From the NCBI GenBank assembly GCA_944364005.1, contig CALVVW010000020.1:1-23018 (forward strand): DNA of 23,018 nucleotides. Direction: 5' to 3'. The notes below the pieces were generated by a model that was given only the letters and a program-made list of their open reading frames with translations, searched no databases and was not told the DNA's origin. Origin of the DNA: an uncultured Bacilli bacterium. GTDB taxonomy: Bacteria; Bacillota_I; Bacilli_A; RF39; UBA660. Below, in pieces: positions 1-7,400 of this stretch. The position numbers were made by a program, and so were the translations under genes. Each line of letters starts with the position of its first letter. Positions within the stretch are counted from its first letter, which is position 1.

Positions 1-341
1 TTTCCAATTACAATTTCTCCTTCTTTCTTTAAATGAAGCCATTTTATATTTTCATCCATGGTAGGAGAGCAATATAATATTACATATTCATTATCTGTAT
101 TAATTTTTAAGAAGAAGAGACTATATTCTTTTAATATTGCTGAATCTACTTCTTTGTCACCTTCCATGATTTTGGTTTCAAAGTCACTTTTTATTTTCCA
201 TTGTCCTCGATATTCTTCTACATTAATTAGATTTCTTACGTTACCTAAATAGTCATTATCTGTAATCCAATAGTTTCCTGCTATTTTCGTTGGTAAAGTA
301 AAGTTATAGATTTTCGTCTTTTTAATTAATCTTACTATCAC
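1..341 (-). CDS. N-terminal part of an EssC-like (type VII secretion) FHA-domain protein, cut by window edge
   Basis: The frame is open on the minus strand from GTG at 341 to the window edge, 113 residues, with no stop; the C-terminal remainder lies outside. GTG is chosen because an AAGG Shine-Dalgarno-like stretch precedes it and a very good promoter lies 40 bases upstream; no ATG fits. The protein reads as beta-rich with motifs YNFTLP, GNYWITD, NLINVEE, GQWKIKS, LYCSP and finally GEIVIG. This pattern resembles, from memory, the two small FHA-type domains that open EssC/YukBA, the membrane ATPase of Firmicutes type VII secretion, with GEIVIG as the start of the second FHA domain. What is seen is the open frame and motifs; the EssC assignment is inference, and no ATPase domain or WXG100 gene is visible here. 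An unrelated FHA protein is the main alternative. Confidence 0.5.
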   Translation of the reverse strand, partial: MIVRLIKKTKIYNFTLPTKIAGNYWITDNDYLGNVRNLINVEEYRGQWKIKSDFETKIMEGDKEVDSAILKEYSLFFLKINTDNEYVILYCSPTMDENIKWLHLKKEGEIVIG

Positions 342-378
342 TTTATCACCAACCTTACTTATCTTTTACTCTAGCTTA

Positions 379-407
379 ATTATATCTTTTTTTTTTTGTT
401 TTTACAA
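379..407 (-). promoter_or_regulatory. Sigma-A type promoter for the EssC-like gene
   Basis: On the minus strand a TTGTAA -35 (402-407) and a perfect TATAAT -10 (379-384) are separated by exactly 17 bases, most of them an A-run. Transcription would start near 372, giving a leader of about 30 bases before the GTG at 341. Confidence 0.7.
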
Positions 408-443
408 CATTATTTCTACCTTTTCATTTCAGAAAAAAAGAGC

Positions 444-954
444 TTACCCATATTTTGAATAACTTTCTTTTATTTTTTTATTAAGTTTTACAATTTTTGT
501 CCAATAGTATATCTCTTGTTCTATTTGTTCTTCTACTACTAATTCATTATGATAACCCGCTTCTTCATGCTAGTTACATCCTGCTGATATTAGCGGGTTA
601 TGATGATTGATAATTATATAAATAGATAGCTTTCTATTTTATTTTTTACGATACGAAGATGCTAAAAATAGTTTTCCACCGCTTCTGTGGATTATTTTCT
701 TACTTCTCCTATATTAATCTTCTTGTGTTTTTATACCATTGCACTTCATAGGTCTTGTCCTTTTTTGTTTCTTGTGACAGACGAAATAAAGTAACTGGAG
801 CATATTCTATCTTAGCATTATATCAATTTGTATTTGGTAATTCTATTCCTATGTTTTCAAATTCTTTTACTAATTTATTAATTTTTAGCTAATGAACTTC
901 TATTGTGCTATATTATTGCTTTGTACTGGAAGAGACTTCTTCTAGTTTAAAGTT
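444..954 (-). pseudogene. Decayed gene with several in-frame stops
   Basis: No intact gene lies between 341 and 955, but the minus strand keeps protein-like sequence. From 954 to about 720 one frame reads continuously through three nonsense codons (TAA near 915, TAG near 889, TGA near 825), with stretches such as NKLVKEFENIGIELPNTN and YAPVTLFRLSQETKK, then stops. A second piece from about 600 to 444 (ISAGCN, then TAG, then HEEAGYHNELVVEEQ) ends at TAA 444-446. The GC-rich inverted repeat ATAACCCGC (552-560) / GCGGGTTAT (593-601) lies inside this second piece. I do not recognise the parent family. Stops of all three kinds in one preserved frame argue for point-mutation decay of a once functional gene rather than noise or recoding. 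Confidence 0.6.
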
Positions 955-955
955 A

Positions 956-1639
956 TTATACCACATATTTTATTTGTCCCTTTTTCTTTAAGTAATTAAT
1001 TATACCATTGGTAATAGAGTTGGCTAACTTTTTTTGATAATTTTCTTGTTGCAATAAAGTTCTCTCTGTTGGATTTGATAAATATCCACATTCTACCAGC
1101 ACTCCTGGTGTTGTTGTATTACGATACATGTATAGGTCTGTTGTTTTAATAGTTCTAGTACTTCCTAAGTCTGTTTTGAATTCTTTCATAATAGATTTGG
1201 CTAATTTTTCATTATTTTCATTAATAGAATTATAGAGTACTTCTGCTCCTTTCATAGAGGTGTTTTGATACCAGTTTATATGAATAGAGATGTATAAATC
1301 GCTCTTGGTTTCTTTAATCTTTAATAATCTACGATATAAATCTCCTCTTTTTTTAGCAGAATCATAAATAGATGATAAGTCTATATCTCTTGTTCTAGTC
1401 ATATAGACAATAGCTCCATTTTTTGTTAGCTCTTCTTCTAGGGCTTTAGAAATTTCTAGATTAATATCTTTTTCATATATTTTTCCATAATAGGTTCCAG
1501 AATCTCTTCCTCCATGCCCAGGATCAACCATAATAATTGTGTCTTGTAACGGTAGTGTTTGGGCTGATATTACTTGTAATGATAACACTAAAAGACAAAA
1601 AATAATTAGTAGTATGGTTTTATATTTTACTTTTAACAT
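956..1639 (-). CDS. cwlD: N-acetylmuramoyl-L-alanine amidase, CwlD-like (Amidase_3)
   Basis: A 227-residue zinc amidase that cleaves the bond between N-acetylmuramic acid and L-alanine in peptidoglycan. Residues 8-26 form a hydrophobic signal or anchor, so it acts outside the membrane. The Amidase_3 domain then follows: VDPGHGG with zinc ligand His42, EKDINLE with Glu56, ISIHIN with His120, and VECGYLSNPTE carrying the catalytic Glu183. Length and layout match CwlD, which in spore formers makes muramic delta-lactam in the cortex; other short cell-wall amidases look alike, so a sporulation role is inference. The start ATG has an AGGTGAT Shine-Dalgarno 4 bases upstream, the same one used by the holin gene. 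In Bacillus cwlD lies a few genes after rpsI, so its place here is a broken-up version of the ancestral order. Confidence 0.85.
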   Translation of the reverse strand: MLKVKYKTILLIIFCLLVLSLQVISAQTLPLQDTIIMVDPGHGGRDSGTYYGKIYEKDINLEISKALEEELTKNGAIVYMTRTRDIDLSSIYDSAKKRGDLYRRLLKIKETKSDLYISIHINWYQNTSMKGAEVLYNSINENNEKLAKSIMKEFKTDLGSTRTIKTTDLYMYRNTTTPGVLVECGYLSNPTERTLLQQENYQKKLANSITNGIINYLKKKGQIKYVV

Positions 1640-1700
1640 AGAATCACCTACTAATTATATGCGTAATTTTTAGTTATTATTTTATATTCTTTTCTGTTTT

Positions 1701-2454
1701 CTAATATGATATTATAATTTTTTTATTTACTTTTTCCTTTAATATAATTCTATCCTCTGTATTTATTACTTCAAGATTATATGCTTTTCTTCTTCTTCGA
1801 TTTAAAACTAACTCCACATTCTTTCTACTACTTAGACTATTATCGATTATATTTCTATAGTAGTCAGAAAATAATTCACTAGGTATTGGAGTTTCTAATA
1901 TATCGTGAATTTCTTCTTCTGTAAATATTCCTCTTTTCTTATAAAAATCGATTTGATTTTGGTCTATATAATATGTCATTTCTTTAAGAATATTTTTCCA
2001 ATATAACCAAATTGTACCATAGGAAATATTTAGGTTAATTTCATCTTGCTGATGACTAAAACAACTTATTGATGGTAAACTTCTACTAAATTTATCTTGT
2101 AACATTTCATCTGCTATTATTTTAAAAGAGTCTTGATTAATAATCTGTAATGTATCACCTGTATAATAGCCATCTTCTTTTTTCTCTATAGCTTCTGCTA
2201 TTATGTTAGGCTGTGTCTAAATGGATTCTTTTTCTTATAAGAAAAATCATAAATTATTCTATTACCTACAATAGTAAAATTTAGATCTTTGTACTTGCTA
2301 TTTAATTTTGTATATTTCTTCAATATTTCTAATCTTTTTTGATTCTTATATATTCATCTCTTAAACCAAAAACAACTTCATTTGCTTTATAGTATTCCTT
2401 ATCCATTATCCATTTGTCAAATAAATCTAGTTTGACTTCTCCTTTCTTATTATT
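1701..2454 (-). pseudogene. Frameshifted gene of unknown function
   Basis: The longest open piece (1701-2105, 134 residues, from an internal ATG) is only the C-terminal part. The same frame continues upstream to about 2217 (AEAIEKKEDGYYTGDTLQII). A second frame then carries the sequence from about 2340 to 2208 (LEILKKYTKLNSKYKDL, then FTIVGNRIIYDFSYKKK), and a third from 2454 to about 2335 (VKLDLFDKWIMDKEYYKAN). The first shift lies at an A-run of six on the minus strand (plus-strand 2335-2340), where one more A would restore the frame; the second lies near 2200-2219. A good AAAGGAG Shine-Dalgarno at the upstream end is not followed by a usable start codon. The rebuilt protein is about 245 residues, charged, with no motif I recognise. 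It directly follows the membrane-protein pair at 2450-4308 and could have been its third member. Confidence 0.6.
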
Positions 2455-3250
2455 TTAGAATAATTTCTTCTTTATAAGATGATAAATAATTATCTAATAA
2501 CTTTAGTTCTTTGTTTTCTATTTCAAACACAGATATTTTTGGTATAGTAATATCACTTGATTTTTCTTCTATTTCGGTTCTTGTGTAATATAATTTATTT
2601 TCTTTTATTTCAAAAGTTCCAGTAGATTTTTCAAGTGTTTTACCTTGTAGTTTATCCCAGCCTTCTTCAGATTCAGTTAAATAGTAAGCTGTTAATTCTG
2701 CTTGATATTCTTTTGTTTCCTTTTCATAACTATCTAAGAAAGTTACTACTAATCTTGGGGTAAATTCTTTGTCTGGAGACAATTCAAATCCCTCTCCATT
2801 CATAGTATGAAATCTTTCTAGTCCGCCTAGTTTTTCTGATATTTTAGTGCTTTCTTGTTGATGGCAGTAGTCTCCATAACGAATTTGATAGGAAATAGTG
2901 TTATATAATATATTGTTTTTTACAGAGTAGTCAATGATTGTAAAATCATTTTCTTTATCGTAGTAGTAAGTTGTATTATTACATTTTGTTTTTTCTAGGG
3001 TATTTAAAAAGTCATTTATTTCTTTTTTTAGGATTTTATTTCCTCTTATATTTTTGTAAGAGTAACTTCTATCATTTTCTTGTTTTAAGAAAGATAGTTT
3101 TGGTACTCCTAATTCGACTGTTTGACTTCCATCTGTCCTATCATAAATTATGGACTCTATGTCATATCCTAAAGGCAATGTTTTTAATAAGATTATGATA
3201 AGTAATATCATTCCTACAGGGATTACAATCAGTAATTTTTTCTTTTTCAT
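2450..3250 (-). CDS. Membrane-anchored protein of unknown function
   Basis: A 266-residue protein with a short Lys-rich start (MKKKKLL) and one hydrophobic segment at about residues 5-27, followed by an extracellular domain of about 235 residues. It lacks a lipobox Cys, so a single-pass N-terminal anchor is the likely arrangement. The outside part is mixed alpha/beta with regular beta-strand alternation in its second half (SYQIRYGDYCHQQ, PRLVVTFLDSY, LTAYYLTESEEGW) and two Cys. Its layout recalls small DUF3298/PdaC-type extracytoplasmic domains, but I cannot confirm that. The gene follows the 3265-4308 gene by 14 bases on the same strand and is probably its operon partner. Function unknown. 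Confidence 0.75.
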   Translation of the reverse strand: MKKKKLLIVIPVGMILLIIILLKTLPLGYDIESIIYDRTDGSQTVELGVPKLSFLKQENDRSYSYKNIRGNKILKKEINDFLNTLEKTKCNNTTYYYDKENDFTIIDYSVKNNILYNTISYQIRYGDYCHQQESTKISEKLGGLERFHTMNGEGFELSPDKEFTPRLVVTFLDSYEKETKEYQAELTAYYLTESEEGWDKLQGKTLEKSTGTFEIKENKLYYTRTEIEEKSSDITIPKISVFEIENKELKLLDNYLSSYKEEIILK

Positions 3251-3264
3251 ACTCTTTCCTTTCT

Positions 3265-4308
3265 TTATTCATCCGGTTGCCAAGTTAAGCCATTATCGTT
3301 ACTTTTTAACTTCTTTATCTCAGGTATTTTTGTATAATACATACTTGCATCTAATTTTAAAGTGTTATCTTCGAAATAAGGCATCTTATCTATATAAAGA
3401 TATGGTAACTCTTCTTTTTTTACTTTAAAGATAACTTCTTCAAAGGTCTTTCCTCCATCTCTTGTTACTCTTAGGCCTCTATTTTCATTTTCTTTTAATT
3501 CTTTTATAAATCCTATATTTTCATTTAAGAATATGTATTCTGCTTCATCACCTACAATTAAACTATCTTGGGTTAGTACGTTTGTGAATGTTTTTCCTCC
3601 GTCTGTTGATTTTTCAACAATCACAGCAAGTCTTCTAGCTAATACGGCATCGATACTTGTTATTTTTATTACTACGTTATTATCAAATGTTTTTGTATAT
3701 AGTACTTCTCTTGGAAAGGTATTGTCTTTTTGAGTATTCTTTTCTGTATTTGTTTCTATTGCATCTGTTTTTTCTTCTTCCGTTTTGTTATCATTTCCTG
3801 TAGTACTTCTTATTACATTTCCATTCTCATCATAATATGTTGTTCCAATATAGTTTTCAGGAGCAAAATAATTATTATAGTTTTTTACAAATCTAGGCTG
3901 TTTTTTTCTAAATATTAAATATTTAAAATCATAATAGTTCAGACTAGTATCTACTAAGGTACTTCTTTTTATTTCTACATACCAGACATTATCTATTTGA
4001 GTGATTCTTTCCCTTTGATATAAAAGGGGAAATAAAACAATAGCTAGAAGTACTATAGATAAAATTCCTTCTAGTAGAAAATAAGCAGTATATAGTTGTA
4101 TTTTTATTTGTTTTTCATAGTTTAATTTTTTGATTGCTATTATGGTTCCAATTACTATTCCTACAATTATTAGTAATATAGATATTAGTTTAAAATAAAA
4201 TAGATAGGTACAGTTATATATGGATAAAATTATCCAGCCAGTAATAAATAATATGAGGTAAGTAATGGATGACCATAATATTATGTTTTGTTGGAGTTTC
4301 TTTTTCAT
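3265..4308 (-). CDS. Polytopic membrane protein with extracellular Asp-box (BNR-like) repeats
   Basis: A 347-residue protein. The first 100 residues hold three hydrophobic segments (about 8-30, 38-60 and 72-96); the rest is predicted outside. A low-complexity Thr/Glu/Asn linker near 165-190 leads to a beta-rich part with three Asp-box motifs: STDGGKTF near 236, TRDGGKTF near 284 and SNDNGLTW near 336. Asp-boxes cap blades of sialidase and BNR-type beta-propellers, but three motifs in about 120 residues are too few for a full propeller and no catalytic residues of a sialidase are visible. A ligand-binding or scaffold role at the surface is inference. The Shine-Dalgarno is AGAGGA, 5 bases before ATG. 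Confidence 0.75.
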   Translation of the reverse strand: MKKKLQQNIILWSSITYLILFITGWIILSIYNCTYLFYFKLISILLIIVGIVIGTIIAIKKLNYEKQIKIQLYTAYFLLEGILSIVLLAIVLFPLLYQRERITQIDNVWYVEIKRSTLVDTSLNYYDFKYLIFRKKQPRFVKNYNNYFAPENYIGTTYYDENGNVIRSTTGNDNKTEEEKTDAIETNTEKNTQKDNTFPREVLYTKTFDNNVVIKITSIDAVLARRLAVIVEKSTDGGKTFTNVLTQDSLIVGDEAEYIFLNENIGFIKELKENENRGLRVTRDGGKTFEEVIFKVKKEELPYLYIDKMPYFEDNTLKLDASMYYTKIPEIKKLKSNDNGLTWQPDE

Positions 4309-4373
4309 AGTTTTCCTCTATTTTTTAAAATTTAAATTTCTGTGATTTTATTATAAGTTTATTATATATTGCT

Positions 4374-4382
4374 ATTATAACA
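4374..4382 (-). promoter_or_regulatory. Extended -10 promoter for the 4308 gene
   Basis: The minus strand reads TATGTTATAAT: a perfect TATAAT (4374-4379) preceded by TGn, an extended -10. No convincing -35 is present at 16-18 bases. The same TATGTTATAAT string drives the MerR gene at 18701. Confidence 0.55.
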
Positions 4383-4413
4383 TATATTCTATATTTTTCT
4401 TTTATGATTATAT

Positions 4414-4456
4414 AAAAAAGTAGGTTACTTTATACTTTATTTAAAGTCCTACTTTT
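4414..4456 (-). terminator. Rho-independent terminator of the 1543-residue gene
   Basis: Stem AAAAGTAGG (4416-4424) pairs with CCTACTTTT (4448-4456), and an inner stem ACTTTA/TAAAGT (4427-4432 with 4442-4447) extends it. On the minus strand it is followed by a T-run. It begins 7 bases after the stop at 4463. Confidence 0.85.
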
Positions 4457-4462
4457 AGTATT

Positions 4463-7400
4463 TTACATTTTCTTAGATTGTGATATTTGTGTTGATGGAG
4501 TCTCCATTATCATTGATTGTAAATCTTGTCCATTTTCTCTTTCTTTTATATATTTACTTAATACACTTACCATTTTGTTGTAACCTTCTTCACTCATATT
4601 GTTAGCAACAAAATTATCGTGTGGATATTGACCTCTTCTTTCTGCTAGATGATTTTCTCCAAAATCCCAAATTTGATAAACTGATTTAAATTCTTCACAA
4701 CTTTTACCTTCGGCTACTTCTACAAAACTTTTTGCGGCATCCATAAATGAACCTCCATTTTGTAGAATCCAATTTTCAATTCCAACTCCTCCTAAACCTC
4801 CTTGAGGGTTTTCACCACGATTAGGTTTATATGCTTTTGCATCTTTTAAAACTTGTTTCGCCAGTAAAATATTGGCTACTACATATTTGTATTTTTCTGG
4901 GTCACATTTTTTTATAGTAGTAAGTCTATCTTGCAATGCCATATCTGTTGAATAAGAAACTTGATCTGTTTTTTCAGTGAATGTTATATCAATATCAACA
5001 TTAGTTTCAGAATCGATTTGAACTTTCTTTAATCTAAAATCTCCTGTCCCAGTTATTTCAGATGAATTTTCTTTGCCTAAGTTCTTTAATATGTTTGACT
5101 TTAATTGATTTAATTTAGAAGAATCAGATAATATTGATTTATCTAATCTCATCATAAAATCAAAATCACCATCACCTGGTTTATTAGTTCCTCTACCTGT
5201 TGATCCTGTATCAATTAATTCAACAAATCCCTCTGTCAAATCACCATCAATATTCGTTTTTAAGTGAAGACCTAATTCATCAAGAGACTTTTTGATATTT
5301 TCATTAATTTTGTCTCTTTTTACTTGAACTTCATCATTATTTTTCTCTATTTGTTCCGCAATTTTTTTTGTTTCTTCGGTTATTAAATTTTCTGAGAAAT
5401 GGTAATCATCTTGACCATAATATGATAAACCATCCATTTTTTCTCTTAATTTATCATAATCTTCTGGTGTAAATATAATTTTACCTTTCATATTTGCAAC
5501 AGGAATATAGAATCCATTCATTACGATTTCTAATCCGACCCTATAATCATAGTTTCCCATAACTATATAATTTATTTCACTTGATGCAAAACCTGTTCTT
5601 ATACCGTAATGATCATTACTGACAGCTCCAGTATAGAACACTTCTATTTTGGATATATCTATTTTCGGTTCAAGTTGCTCTTTATTATTTCTTGTAATCA
5701 TAAATCTATCGTCATTTTTTAATACAAAGTATATAGGTCCGTAAGTAGAGGCAGCAGTTGCTAGCATTTTTTCACTAATTGTTCCTTCCGAACTCATAAT
5801 CATTGATACATCAGTATCTAATGGAGTTCTATCACTACTTGCACTCGATCCTAAATATTCTTTTGAAAGACTACCATTTTGTAAAATGTTTCTTAAATAA
5901 GTCGTACTACCGATTCCTTTAATAAAATCGCCTTGTTTTAAAGTCATTTCTTCATTTGCAGCATTTCTATTTCTGATATCTGCTGTTCTTATTTTTTTAT
6001 TGATATAGTCCTTTGCCTGTTCTACTGTATCAATTCCGGCAAAACCACAGAACATTTTAATTACTCTGTCTCCTAAATTATAATCTAATCTACCATTCGG
6101 AGATAATTCTTTTGATAATTGTGAAATGTCTGCTAAAAGATTTTCAGTAGAGGTAAATAATTTATTTTCTTTTTTTGCCATCATGGTATTATTATACAAA
6201 GTAATTAAATGCTTCCTGAAAGTAGTTAATTCTTTTTTCATATTTTCATTAAGCATACTGTATTGTGTTCTTCCTGATTTTATACTTTCATATAAATTGG
6301 ACCCTATTTCTATATTCCTTAAATATTCATTTACAGATCTATTATTTGAACCAAATGCCGACTTTATTAAATCTGAAAATATGACTATTTTTTTGCCTGT
6401 GGTTGACGCTTTTTGTAGTACTGGAGAAATCATAGAAACAAAGTTAAACCCTTGAAAATTCGGATGTAATATTTCAAAGCATGAATATATTTTTCCAACT
6501 GTTGGAATGTTATTTTTAATAAAAACATCTTCAATTTTTTCTAAACTTTCTAGAGGATTAGTTGATTTTAATATTTGAGTTGCTAATTCTTTTCTAAATG
6601 TAAATATCTCACTCGAATTAGATAACGAAAGTCTTGATACTACTTCTGATACGTTTTCAATGTTTTCTATAGTTATATCCTTACTAAATTCTGTCACATA
6701 TTCTTTGAATGCTTTTTGTAATTCAACATCTTGAAGTTTAGAATAAGCTGAAATAACTTTTAATCTTTTATAGTTTGTCGCTTTTAAATTATCGCTATCA
6801 TCGAATAAAGGAATCATCCAAGAAACATTTTGTGGAAAGCCACAAACAATATTTGTATTACCAAATATATCTAATAAGTTAGGATTAGAAATAAAATCAT
6901 TTAAAGTAAATTCTCTATTGTAAAATCTGTTACGAATATCTTCTGAAACACTTTGACTTAAAAATAATGTGGGATTATTATTTTTAAAATGGCTTGGAAT
7001 ATTCTCATCATATTTCATCTTTCCATCAATAATAGTCTGTAAGATTGTTTTGTCTAACTCTTCTAACATATCATCTTTGGAAAAATTGAGATTGAATTTA
7101 AAATCTTGTAATTTATTTGCTTCAAAAGCTAACTCAATATATTTTGCATATAAGCACATTACATCAAATCCATCTTCCCAACCAAATGTCTGTTTAATGG
7201 CACTAAGTAAATTAATTTGATCATATCTATGTTCTTCATTTATAACACTAACTGGCATATATTTAAATAATGTTTCTAAATCAATATCTTTTAAATATTG
7301 TTTATAAGATGGGTTTGATAAGATAAATTCAGCGTTAATTTTTCTACTATAAAATGCTTGCTGTAATTCTTGTGGTGCATCACTACTTAAAAACAGTGAC

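Noticed and set aside
552..601. Inverted repeat ATAACCCGC/GCGGGTTAT as a terminator, attachment site or RNA gene
   Set aside because: It has a 32-base loop and no T-run, and the right part lies within protein-like sequence (HEEAGYHNEL on the minus strand), so it is probably chance within decayed coding DNA.
444..960. UGA reassigned to Trp, suggested by Asn-TGA-Tyr in the decayed gene
   Set aside because: The same frame also holds TAA and TAG, and all Trp codons in intact genes are TGG, which is not expected in an AT-rich genome with UGA as Trp.
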